64,000 nucleotides of DNA from Mycolicibacterium poriferae (GTDB lineage: Bacteria > Actinomycetota > Actinomycetes > Mycobacteriales > Mycobacteriaceae), in NCBI RefSeq assembly GCF_010728325.1, contig NZ_AP022570.1:1612001-1676000 (forward strand), written 5' to 3'. Positions 16,203-23,918 of this stretch are shown here, one piece after another (the stretch's first letter is position 1; each line of letters begins with the position of its first letter). A model generated the notes under the pieces. That model ran no database searches. It saw only the letters and a program-made list of their open reading frames with translations, and had not been told where the DNA came from. A program made the position numbers and the translations under genes.

Positions 16203-16727
16203 ATGGCGTCCGATATCGAAAGGGTTGCGAAGGCGCTGAATGCGTTGGCCTCCGACACAGGTCGAACCGGTCAGGGCGTCACCCATGCCGTGCAGGAAGC
16301 TGCCCGCCTGCTCGACCGTGCGCAGGCGCTGCGCAACAGCGGGGTGTCAGTGGCGCGGTTGGTGGGCCAGCTGCAGGCGGCCCTCGACAAGGGGCGCAGC
16401 GCCGCCGCCGGGGTGGAACAGATCGAACGGACCGGACACTCATTCGCCGACCGACTCGCCGACCGGGCTGGCGGCGGGCAGGGCACGGCGGGATTTCTGG
16501 CAGATGTTTCGATCGGCTTCGCCACCGCGCTGAGTTTCCTGGGGAGCCCGCAGTCAATGCTCAGCGATTCCCCCGACACCACCGGCGCGGGTGAGGTCGG
16601 TGGTTCGAGCATGATCGACCGATCGCTTTCGGCGCAAAGCGATCTCGACGATCTTCACCGCTTCAACCGCGATCGGTCCGACAAGATGATTAGGCCCGAG
16701 GGCCACGACCCGAACCGGGATAGCTGA
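16203..16727 (+). CDS. Helical island protein (174 aa), last gene of the operon
   Basis: This 174-residue protein starts at the ATG at 16203, six bases after an AGGAGG site lying within the end of the upstream gene. The first 95 residues are helical (MASDIERVAKALNALASDT, then AARLLDRAQALRNSG) and resemble the general make-up of the two preceding small proteins, but without the IGG motif. A short hydrophobic stretch (GFLADVSIGFATALSFLG) and a polar tail follow. The last 12 bases, including the stop, belong to a duplicated segment (see 16716-17046). Confidence 0.65.
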   Translation: MASDIERVAKALNALASDTGRTGQGVTHAVQEAARLLDRAQALRNSGVSVARLVGQLQAALDKGRSAAAGVEQIERTGHSFADRLADRAGGGQGTAGFLADVSIGFATALSFLGSPQSMLSDSPDTTGAGEVGGSSMIDRSLSAQSDLDDLHRFNRDRSDKMIRPEGHDPNRDS

Positions 16728-17046
16728 ACTCACGGCCGCAGCAGTGTGGTACTCGTCGTCCCGCGTTGTGGCTGAGGGCCTCTAGAAGGAGCAACCTCTC
16801 AGTCGAATCTATCGCTGCAAGGTAGCAGAATCCCGGCAACTGTCGGCCGTAGGTGCCTTGCCGGCGCCCGGGTATATCTATCCGGAACAGCCTCCGAGAC
16901 CAGATTCGCCTCGCTGACTGTCCGGTCGACGCCTCAAGACGGCTTCAACTCGGGTCGCGCAGGTAACAGACCAAGCCGAGTGTCGGGACAGCTGAGCCTC
17001 ACGGTCGCAATAGGGTGGTACCCGTAGTGCCCATGGTGTGGCTGAG
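16716..17046. repeat. Duplicated 3'-end segment and relic of the convergent gene
   Basis: About 61 bases at 16716-16776 reappear with mismatches at 16984-17046. Both begin CGGGA(T/C)AGCTGA and end GTGTGGCTGAG or GTTGTGGCTGAG. The second copy contains the stop codon and last 15 codons of the minus-strand gene at 16999-18972. The first copy is the same coding end with a one-base deletion, so it is a non-coding relic. Bases 16777-16983 hold no gene that I can support. Confidence 0.7.
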
Positions 17047-18972
17047 CATCTTCGCCAGGCAGTGATCTCGATCGAATCCCTCTGACGCACACCAGCCCAG
17101 GGCATCCTCGCCGCTGCCGAACGGAGTCCCGAGCATGGTGACCCACCAGTTCGGATCGGTGAACACCGGCCAGTCGCCGGACCAGACCAGGCGTGCGGTG
17201 GGAAACCGTTGCCGCAGTTGCAGGTGCTCGCGCACGATCTCCGGGTAGTTCCACGAGATTCCGTCGGCGAACAGGCCGGGCTGTTTCGAGCTCAGCTGCG
17301 GTTGCCAGCGGTTGAGCAGGTTCGCGTCGATGTAGGTACGGTCGGCTATGGCGATGTCGACCAGCGCCGAATGGGCCGCCGCGTTCAAATCGCCCGACGC
17401 CGGTGCGGCGGGTCCGATCGCGGTGATAGCGGTGCCGGAGCCGGTACCGCTTCCCGACGAGCTCCGGCCGCCCCGATAGCAGTCCATCCGGACGTCACCG
17501 GTGATCGCGGCGGCGGTGCGCCAGTACGTCCCGGGCGGAAAGACGAAGGTCACAGACGTGCCGGGGTCCTGCAACAGGATCGGGTTGTTCGACAGGTCGA
17601 AAACACCCGCGGCAACATCCCGTCCCAGGGAATCTGCGACGGTGATCCGGAACTCGTCGTCACTTAGCACATCCCCGGCGGAACAGGTCGTGGCGATCGT
17701 GGTGTCGAAGGTGAGGCCACCGCTGCCATCGGTGACGGATTCGGCGCGCACGGTTGGTGGATCGGAACACGGGGGGGCCTCACCGCTCGTGACAGGAGAT
17801 CCTGGCGCGGCCTCGGTCGCGGTCGGGGAGTTGTCCGGTTTGGTGACGATGTTGACGGTGAGGAGTACCAGCGCAATAAGGGCGAGCAGTGCACCAGCGA
17901 TGAGCGCCCACTGTTTCGGTGACGGTCGGCGCACCGGGCCAGACGAACCGGACGGAGAATGGCTACGGCCGCTGGATGATGTTGTAGTGACAGCGATCTG
18001 GGGATATCCGCCCGCGTTGATCTGCGGATAGGGCGCATTTGCGGTGAACCCGGGCGTGGCGGCTGCGGGCGCGAGCAACGGCTCGGAACCATCGGTTGAG
18101 AGTGTCGGATACGGCGCTGGCGACGGTAGGTCGGGCGCGGAGGCGGGCGGCGGGGTTTGCGTGGCCGGGACGGGTGGTCGTGGCGGTGCCTGCGCTGGTG
18201 CGGTCTCGTCTGTGCCGCTTCGGCTGAGTCTGGCCTCCAGGCCGGCCAATTGGGATCGCAGGCGGTCTGCTCGCTGATCGGCGGTGTCGCGCATACTGGT
18301 GTCAGCCGAGGTGATCGTGACACCGTGCGCCCGGGCCGTCGACAGCAGGCAGTCGTTGACGTTCGGATCTGCGAGCACCAAGGTGGCCAGAATTCCAGGG
18401 GACAGTTGACGATTGCGCAGTGTCCCGCGATATCGAATTTCAGCCGGAATCCTGACGTCCTGATGGCGGTCCAACTGATCTCTGGCGGATGCGACCAGCA
18501 GGGTCAGCAATGCCGTGGAAGCAGCATTCAACAGCTTGCGCCGTCCGGGAAACCATGGCACCGGCAGCGAACCGAGTTGCTCGTGGACGGCGCCGGAAAG
18601 TAGGTACTCGACGAGGTTCCGCGTGCTTATCTCGGTGACGGCCGACCAATCGATGTCGTGTCCGTCGATGGACACCGTGTTTTCGGTGATCGTCAGCCCG
18701 CCATACCGATCGAGTTTGCTTACGGCCGCACGCAACTGGTCGGGCACCCGGGGGTGCGCTGCCAGCACGTCGCCGATTCCGATTGACCACCTTCCGTGCA
18801 CCGGACCGGGCGCGGGCCGCCTCGCGTCGATCAGCGCCCGAAGCCGGTGTGCCTCGTCGCGGACATCGGCGTCGGTGGCATCGGGATCCCTGCTGGGATC
18901 GGTATTCGACTGCTGTGCCGCGTCTTTCAGGCGGGCTCCGATATCGCGTCCCAGACCAGCAAAGTCAGGCAA
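16999..18972 (-). CDS. Single-span membrane protein with large extracytoplasmic domain
   Basis: This 657-residue protein starts at a TTG preceded by a strong GGAGAGGAGA site. The N-terminal cytoplasmic part (about 1-250) is globular, with a YGGLTITENTVSIDGHDIDW segment. A Pro-rich linker leads to one membrane span (WALIAGALLALIALVLLTVN, about 355-378) with an RRPSPKQ positive-inside flank. The outside portion ends in a domain with VWSGDWPVFTDPNWWVT and ALGWCASEGFDRDHCLAK. I recall similar C-terminal domains in actinobacterial membrane proteins and Ser/Thr kinase sensor tails. It could sense envelope state for the neighbouring machine. There is no kinase domain. Confidence 0.75.
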   Translation of the reverse strand: MPDFAGLGRDIGARLKDAAQQSNTDPSRDPDATDADVRDEAHRLRALIDARRPAPGPVHGRWSIGIGDVLAAHPRVPDQLRAAVSKLDRYGGLTITENTVSIDGHDIDWSAVTEISTRNLVEYLLSGAVHEQLGSLPVPWFPGRRKLLNAASTALLTLLVASARDQLDRHQDVRIPAEIRYRGTLRNRQLSPGILATLVLADPNVNDCLLSTARAHGVTITSADTSMRDTADQRADRLRSQLAGLEARLSRSGTDETAPAQAPPRPPVPATQTPPPASAPDLPSPAPYPTLSTDGSEPLLAPAAATPGFTANAPYPQINAGGYPQIAVTTTSSSGRSHSPSGSSGPVRRPSPKQWALIAGALLALIALVLLTVNIVTKPDNSPTATEAAPGSPVTSGEAPPCSDPPTVRAESVTDGSGGLTFDTTIATTCSAGDVLSDDEFRITVADSLGRDVAAGVFDLSNNPILLQDPGTSVTFVFPPGTYWRTAAAITGDVRMDCYRGGRSSSGSGTGSGTAITAIGPAAPASGDLNAAAHSALVDIAIADRTYIDANLLNRWQPQLSSKQPGLFADGISWNYPEIVREHLQLRQRFPTARLVWSGDWPVFTDPNWWVTMLGTPFGSGEDALGWCASEGFDRDHCLAKMLSHTMGTTGTTLLRP

Positions 18973-19076
18973 GGTATCTCCTCTCCTAAGCCCCTACGAG
19001 AATCCGATCAACGGTCGATCGGCGATTGCCCGCAGCAACGCCGAGCCGACCTTCGGTGCCGAGTGCACCGCGCTGC

Positions 19077-19982
19077 TCATTGTGTTCCCGCCGTGCAGTC
19101 TGACCAGGAGAAGTCCTGGCGATGCTCATCGACCCAATCCGCGAGCTGGTTCAGCGCGCCAACTCCGGACTGAAACGTGCCGTCGCCGGGGGTGACCGCC
19201 ATCGCGACCCCGATCGATCCGGCCTCACCGCGTAGCAGTGCGAGTTGACGAACCAGGTAGCTGCCGTCCGGTGCGGGACCCCATCCACCCTTGGCCGCGA
19301 CGCCGTGATCCCCGGCGAAGCCCCACTGTTGGTCCGGGGAAATTTGTTGCATCTCGGCGATCACTTCGCCGGATCCGCTGATACACGGCAGCTGCCATGC
19401 GAAGGCGGCCTGCTGCGGGGTGGGCCAGTCGGTCTGCCCGAAGGCGGTGAATCCGGCCCTTATCCGTTCGGATTGAATGACAGTCTCAGCGTCGCCAGCG
19501 TCGTGGAGCACCGACGTGACCGCCAATGCAGCGTCGGTCGGTGTACCGAGCAGAGACCAGAGACTCTCGGCCGCAGCGTTGTCCGATCGGGTGATGGCGG
19601 CCGAGAGATAGTCGACTGCCTGGACCGGCGCCGCGCGCAGTGCGGCGATGGCCACCGGAACCTTGATGGTCGACCAGGCGGGGCCGGTGACCGCATCACC
19701 GAACGTATGCACATCCGAACCTGACATCACCGAAACCGACACCTCTCCCGCGATCTGTTCGGCCACCGCGGTGAAGCTCTGCCGAAGATCGAGTGGCGGA
19801 ACAGAGTCTGCCGGGATGACTGGTGGCAGTGGCGTGTTGACTGGTGTCACGGCGGGCGCAGGCGGCGACGTGCCCGGGGGATCCGCGGTTGGTGCGGTGG
19901 CGGGTGTGCATCCGGTGAGGGCGATCGCGACCGCGAGGACGACGGCCGGCACAGGGGAATCAGTAGATGAGAACGCGGGCAT
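19077..19982 (-). CDS. Class A beta-lactamase-like lipoprotein (serine hydrolase)
   Basis: This 301-residue protein starts at the ATG at 19982, preceded by GGCGGAAAGA. The lipobox LTGC gives a lipidated Cys25, and a Pro/Thr-rich linker follows. The serine hydrolase domain keeps three beta-lactamase/PBP motifs: S104-TIK107 (SxxK), SDN at 133-135, and K231-GG (KTG-like). It resembles the LppW family of mycobacterial lipoproteins. A 22-base overlap with the upstream membrane-protein gene indicates coupling. With all three motifs present it could be an active peptidoglycan peptidase or beta-lactamase, or a non-catalytic sensor. No omega-loop Glu was assigned with certainty. Confidence 0.8.
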   Translation of the reverse strand: MPAFSSTDSPVPAVVLAVAIALTGCTPATAPTADPPGTSPPAPAVTPVNTPLPPVIPADSVPPLDLRQSFTAVAEQIAGEVSVSVMSGSDVHTFGDAVTGPAWSTIKVPVAIAALRAAPVQAVDYLSAAITRSDNAAAESLWSLLGTPTDAALAVTSVLHDAGDAETVIQSERIRAGFTAFGQTDWPTPQQAAFAWQLPCISGSGEVIAEMQQISPDQQWGFAGDHGVAAKGGWGPAPDGSYLVRQLALLRGEAGSIGVAMAVTPGDGTFQSGVGALNQLADWVDEHRQDFSWSDCTAGTQ

Positions 19983-20661
19983 TCTTTCCGCCAGTGCAGG
20001 TGATCCAGGTGTCTTGGCCGAGCACGGCACATCTCATGACAAAGCGGTCGCCAGAGCATTCGCCGCCCGTGGTGCCGCAGGGCACCGTGCCCTCGGCGAT
20101 GACCGTCCGCCCCGTCTCATCGGGCGACCCGTGCTGATCCCAATACGCGTGCAGGACGCTGCGGGCGAAGAAGCAGGATGTCTGGTCGCTGCCACGTCCG
20201 CTGCGCGTTCCCCAGCCGGATCGCCCTGCGATCTGAAAGCCGGACGCGCACACTTCATCGAATGTGTCCGGCTCACGGACGATCGGCGGGGGAGGAGCTG
20301 CGCTGAATCTGTCCACCGCCGATTGCCGGCGCGGATTCGGTCGGTCAGTCGTGCGATGATCTGATCGCTCGTCGGATCCGGCGTTCTCGTTGTCGGAGTA
20401 TCGGGGGTCAGCGATGTCGTAACGGGCCGTCGGAGCGGAATCGGAATCGGAACCGCTGAGCAGCAGAGTGACCGCCGCGGTCACCGCGATGACGACGACG
20501 CTGACCGCCGCGATCACCGCCCAGACCTTGGACGGGATGCCGCCGGGCGATTTACCGGCCGGGACCGACCGCTGTGAACCCGCCCGGGGATATCCCGACT
20601 GCGGCGGGCGAGCTTCTGGTCCCTGGGGTAAGGGGAACAGCGGCTGGGGACCGTCTGTCAT
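19960..20661 (-). CDS. Type II membrane protein with PQPxFPLP N-terminal motif
   Basis: This 233-residue protein starts at the ATG at 20661 after a perfect AGGAGGA site. The cytoplasmic N-terminus reads MTDGPQPLFPLP and is followed by a Pro/Gly-rich stretch. One membrane span ([20 protein letters not shown]) sits at about 47-68. The outside domain is rich in Cys and Gly and contains VCASGFQIAGRSGWG and CFFARSVLHAYWDQ, with several Cys that could form disulfides. The N-terminus is shared with the protein at 21575-22303. No enzymatic motif is seen. Confidence 0.75.
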   Translation of the reverse strand: MTDGPQPLFPLPQGPEARPPQSGYPRAGSQRSVPAGKSPGGIPSKVWAVIAAVSVVVIAVTAAVTLLLSGSDSDSAPTARYDIADPRYSDNENAGSDERSDHRTTDRPNPRRQSAVDRFSAAPPPPIVREPDTFDEVCASGFQIAGRSGWGTRSGRGSDQTSCFFARSVLHAYWDQHGSPDETGRTVIAEGTVPCGTTGGECSGDRFVMRCAVLGQDTWITCTGGKNARVLIY

Positions 20662-20714
20662 GTTCCTCCTGAAGTGGTTTCGACGAACCATGCGGGATAT
20701 GCGCGGGCTTCCGT

Positions 20715-21548
20715 ATGGTGACTGTCATGGTTACGCCGACGGAAGACGGCCATGGCCGTGGTCGTTTCATGAACCGGCGGCAGTTGCTGTGGGTTGCCGG
20801 CGGCGCCGGTATCGCGGCGGCCGCGAGTGTCTACGCAAAGCAACTCGACGCGGGAGTCCCCGTCGCGGAAGGGACGACCAGTCGGGCGGCGAGCGTCAAG
20901 CCGGCACCGCCGGCACCCGCGCCGGAACCGGTCGTGACGCCTGCCCCGATCGCCGCGTCGGCCGCCGTGATCTGCCGGGATGCCTGGGGCGCACGAGAGT
21001 CCCTGCCCGGCGGCGTACGCCACACCATTACCCGGATGACGCTGCACCACACCGCAGCGGTGTTGGGTGACAACAGGAATGCTCCCGGACGGCTGCGGCA
21101 GCATCAGCGATTGCATCAAGACGAACGTGGTTGGGTGGACATCGCCTACCACGTCGGCATCGACCGCAACGGCAACATCTACGAGCTGCGTAACACAGAT
21201 TTTGCCGGTGACACGGCGACGGAATACAACCCGGCGGGCCATTTCCTGGTGCTGTGCGAAGGGGACTTCGACCAGGAAGCCGTATCGGAAGAGCAATTGC
21301 ACAGTGCGGCAATGGCCTTCGCGTGGGCCGCGCAGACTTTCGAGGTGTCGGCCGACTCGCTGGGCAGTCACCGTGATTTCGCCGCCACCGCGTGCCCCGG
21401 TGCAGATCTCTATGCGCACGTCGAATCCGGTGATCTCCGGCGCCGCATCGATGCTCTGCTGGCCGCGGGAACGGTCGACCTCCATCGTGTCTGCGGTCCG
21501 GAGGCGTCCGAAATCGTCGCGGCAGTGGAAGCCGGCGCGCCGGCCTGA
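20715..21548 (+). CDS. Secreted N-acetylmuramoyl-L-alanine amidase (PGRP/Amidase_2), Tat-type signal
   Basis: This 277-residue protein has NRRQLLWVAGGAGIAAAAS, a twin-arginine-type export signal, at about residues 20-38, then a Pro/Ala linker. The Amidase_2/PGRP domain (about 85-245) begins with CRDAWGARES. Zinc ligands are H111 (TLHHT), H219 (GSHRDF) and C227 (ACPGAD), and the AYHVGIDRNGNIYE core is intact. It should cut the bond between muramic acid and L-alanine in peptidoglycan. Starts at 20727 or 20769 are also possible. It is divergent from the membrane protein at 20661 and probably remodels the wall for the island machine. Confidence 0.88.
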   Translation: MVTVMVTPTEDGHGRGRFMNRRQLLWVAGGAGIAAAASVYAKQLDAGVPVAEGTTSRAASVKPAPPAPAPEPVVTPAPIAASAAVICRDAWGARESLPGGVRHTITRMTLHHTAAVLGDNRNAPGRLRQHQRLHQDERGWVDIAYHVGIDRNGNIYELRNTDFAGDTATEYNPAGHFLVLCEGDFDQEAVSEEQLHSAAMAFAWAAQTFEVSADSLGSHRDFAATACPGADLYAHVESGDLRRRIDALLAAGTVDLHRVCGPEASEIVAAVEAGAPA

Positions 21549-21574
21549 ATGGCACGTGTGCCGATCGCGGGTGA

Positions 21575-22303
21575 TCAGCACGTGATCATGAATCCTGGGT
21601 CGGTGGTCATATCCAACCACTTGCCATAGGCGTCGCCGCCGGCGCGACGGACCTCGGAGCAGATCTCCGCCTCCGTCCGGCCAGCCGGCCGGTAGACCGC
21701 ATATATGGGATCACCGCTGGCGGTCGATTGCCTCAGTGAGGGGCAGCTGTGATCAGTCCGTAGGTACGAGGCGCCCGGAAACTCATTGAGGTACCGCTGG
21801 ATCTCGGTTCCGTAGTTGCCGGGTGTGACCGCGGAACGGAGCACGACGATGCCCGATCCGTCGCATTCGGGCTGGCTGATCGGCACGCTCACGCTCAGCG
21901 CCACCCGGGATGCATCTGGGCGAGGCGATGCAATCGGCGTCGTAGTTCGTGGCCTCGGATCCAGCGTGGACCCGGGGGCCCACTGTGTAGTGGCTGTTGA
22001 CTTGCTGCCCGTGGGCGCCGAACCCGCCTCTGCCCGATTCTCGCCTGCGCTGCGGGTCAGCGCGATAGTGACCGCCACTGCTGCGACGCAGGCGATAACA
22101 GCGCCGGCGACGATGGGCAGTGTCTTCCTGGAGTGGGGTGAGGTGTGGCAAGTTCCCGTCATCCCGCTACCACCGGGCGCCAAACGACCGGGGACTGCTG
22201 ACCGGTCGCCAATCGTCGGGTAACTGGAGCCTGCGTCGGAGCCGTGGGAACTTTGCGAACCGTCCGACGGAAGGGGAAACATCGGTTGCGGTTGATCGGA
22301 CAA
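21575..22303 (-). CDS. Type II membrane protein with PQPxFPLP N-terminal motif, TTG start
   Basis: The most likely start is the TTG at 22303, placed after GGGAAAGG at ideal spacing. It gives (M)SDQPQPMFPLPSDG, matching the start of the protein at 19960-20661. The 242-residue product has one span (LPIVAGAVIACVAAVAVTIA). The outside domain contains GIVVLRSAVTPGNYGTEIQ, PGASYLRTDHSCPSLRQ and YGKWLDMTTDPGF. I recall a very similar module at the C-terminus of actinobacterial Ser/Thr protein kinases, suggesting a sensory or wall-binding role. An upstream ATG at 22345 in the same frame is less well placed. Confidence 0.72.
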   Translation of the reverse strand: MSDQPQPMFPLPSDGSQSSHGSDAGSSYPTIGDRSAVPGRLAPGGSGMTGTCHTSPHSRKTLPIVAGAVIACVAAVAVTIALTRSAGENRAEAGSAPTGSKSTATTQWAPGSTLDPRPRTTTPIASPRPDASRVALSVSVPISQPECDGSGIVVLRSAVTPGNYGTEIQRYLNEFPGASYLRTDHSCPSLRQSTASGDPIYAVYRPAGRTEAEICSEVRRAGGDAYGKWLDMTTDPGFMITC

Positions 22304-22458
22304 GACGCGCCTTTCCCACGAGCGTATCGGTAGATGTGAGTGCATTCCTATCAGCGTGTTGACGCAAATGTAGGGTGGAATGGCCGCCGTCGGTCAAACG
22401 GACTACAAGCTTGTTACCGCGTTACCATCCATTTTGCTAACGCAAGCAGTCTGTGTGC

Positions 22459-22677
22459 GTTTCACGGAGGTGACTCGGACGCCCGCCGCCCCGGTCATCG
22501 CGGTGCTGGCCTCCACGGTCTGGATGACGAGGCGGCGTTCTACGCGGCGCTGGAGTTCTGGTCGGCCATGCATGGGTTCGTGCTGCTGGAGATGACCGGG
22601 TGATGAACGGCATCGACACCGACGGCGTGTTCACCGACATGGTCATGAGATTGGCCGTGGGTATGCGGTCGCGTTGA
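22459..22677 (+). pseudogene. Truncated, frameshifted copy of the TetR 3' end
   Basis: These bases align with 6909-7128, the last third of the TetR gene, at roughly nine identical bases in ten by eye. They encode DDEAAFYAALEFWSAMHGF, then lose one base (ATGACCGGGTGA against ATGACGGGGGTG), creating a stop. The rest continues in another frame to MRLAVGMRSR and TGA. Most differences are at third codon positions, so the copies diverged while both were functional. It marks the right edge of the island. Confidence 0.85.
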
Positions 22678-22712
22678 CGGACCGCGCGAGAAGAGCCGCA
22701 GGTCAGCGGGTT

Positions 22713-22740
22713 TTGTCGAGGTCGGCGGCCCTGGTATTGT
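22713..22740 (+). promoter_or_regulatory. Candidate sigma-A promoter of the rpsL operon
   Basis: TTGTCG at 22713-22718 is followed after 16 bases by TATTGT at 22735-22740. The predicted transcript would have a leader of about 245 bases (to 22993) with no open frame of note. This leader is the only non-coding stretch of that size between the island and rpsL. Confidence 0.45.
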
Positions 22741-22993
22741 GGACCGTCGTGCCTGGCAGACAAGGCGCGTTGTGGTTCTCGGTTGCCGGGGACCGGCAAG
22801 CTTGCCTACACGCCGGGCCAATTTGCATGTCTGCGCCGTGGGTGCCTTGGAAATTACTCCGAGTACACGCGGCGGCCGCATGCGACACGCCCGGAAGCGG
22901 GGTAGCGCAACCGGGTGAAACCGCAGTACGACAGAACTTAAAAGCAATTTCGAGCACGACCGTCACACGACGAGGAACACAGAAAGCCGGTAC

Positions 22994-23368
22994 ATGCCAA
23001 CCATCAACCAGCTGGTCCGCAAGGGTCGCCACGACAAGGTCGCCAAGGTCAAGACCGCGGCTCTGAAGGGCAGCCCGCAGCGTCGCGGCGTGTGCACCCG
23101 CGTGTACACGACCACCCCGAAGAAGCCGAACTCCGCGCTTCGCAAGGTTGCGCGCGTGCGTCTGACCAGCGCGGTCGAGGTCACCGCCTACATCCCGGGC
23201 GAAGGGCACAACCTGCAGGAGCACTCGATGGTGCTGGTGCGCGGCGGTCGTGTGAAGGACCTGCCCGGTGTGCGCTACAAGATCATCCGCGGGTCGCTGG
23301 ACACCCAAGGCGTCAAGAACCGTAAGCAAGCCCGCAGCCGTTACGGCGCGAAGAAGGAGAAGAGCTGA
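22994..23368 (+). CDS. rpsL: 30S ribosomal protein S12
   Basis: This 124-residue S12 is standard from [12 protein letters not shown] to YGAKKEKS and takes part in decoding in the 30S subunit. Lys43 (TTPKKPNS) and Lys88 (GGRVKDLPG), the positions altered in streptomycin-resistant mutants, are the wild-type residues, so this allele should be streptomycin-sensitive. The stop overlaps the rpsG start (TGATG). Confidence 0.99.
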   Translation: MPTINQLVRKGRHDKVAKVKTAALKGSPQRRGVCTRVYTTTPKKPNSALRKVARVRLTSAVEVTAYIPGEGHNLQEHSMVLVRGGRVKDLPGVRYKIIRGSLDTQGVKNRKQARSRYGAKKEKS

Positions 23369-23838
23369 TGCCGCGCAAGGGACCCGCGCCCAAGCGTCCG
23401 TTGGTCAACGACCCCGTCTACGGGTCGCAGCTGGTCACCCAGCTGGTGAACAAGGTGCTGCTGGACGGGAAGAAATCGCTGGCCGAGCGCATTGTCTATG
23501 GTGCGCTCGAACAGGCTCGCGACAAGACCGGCACCGATCCGGTCGTCACCCTCAAGCGCGCGCTGGACAACGTCAAGCCCGCTCTCGAGGTGCGCAGCCG
23601 CCGCGTCGGCGGCGCGACCTACCAGGTGCCGGTGGAGGTCCGCCCGGACCGTTCGGTGACCCTGGCGCTGCGTTGGCTGGTGAGCTTCTCCAAGGCCCGC
23701 CGCGAGAAGACCATGGTCGAGCGCCTGGCGAACGAGATCCTCGACGCCAGCAACGGCCTGGGTGCCGCCGTCAAGCGACGCGAGGACACCCACAAGATGG
23801 CCGAGGCCAACCGCGCCTTCGCGCACTACCGCTGGTGA
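23368..23838 (+). CDS. rpsG: 30S ribosomal protein S7
   Basis: This 156-residue S7 nucleates the 30S head. It has the expected start [13 protein letters not shown] and the conserved [18 protein letters not shown] block. It is coupled to rpsL by a one-base overlap, and fusA follows 80 bases later. Length is normal for actinobacteria. Confidence 0.99.
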   Translation: MPRKGPAPKRPLVNDPVYGSQLVTQLVNKVLLDGKKSLAERIVYGALEQARDKTGTDPVVTLKRALDNVKPALEVRSRRVGGATYQVPVEVRPDRSVTLALRWLVSFSKARREKTMVERLANEILDASNGLGAAVKRREDTHKMAEANRAFAHYRW

Positions 23839-23918
23839 TTTCAGCGCCGGCGTAGCGAAGAGGCTGCGGACGGCGGCACGACACACCTAACTAGAAGCGA
23901 AAGAGTGGGAATTTAGCC

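Larger units (their letters stand above)
7129..22677. other. Accessory genomic island inserted between the TetR gene and rpsL
   Basis: The segment interrupts a gene order otherwise shared with M. tuberculosis. Its right end carries a truncated, frameshifted copy of the TetR 3' end. Codon use is visibly less GC-biased than in the neighbours, especially 10.2-13.0 kb (estimated by eye). It holds sixteen genes: a ten-gene plus-strand operon and six further genes for membrane and secreted proteins. I see no integrase, transposase, phage structural gene or tRNA, so the route of entry (homologous replacement or a lost integrase) is unknown. Confidence 0.75.

Noticed and set aside
7129..22677. Prophage or integrative conjugative element
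   Set aside because: No integrase, relaxase, transposase, capsid, portal or lysis cassette is visible. The FtsK-type ATPase alone does not indicate conjugation.
22994..23368. Streptomycin-resistance allele of rpsL
   Set aside because: Lys43 and Lys88 are both the sensitive wild-type residues.
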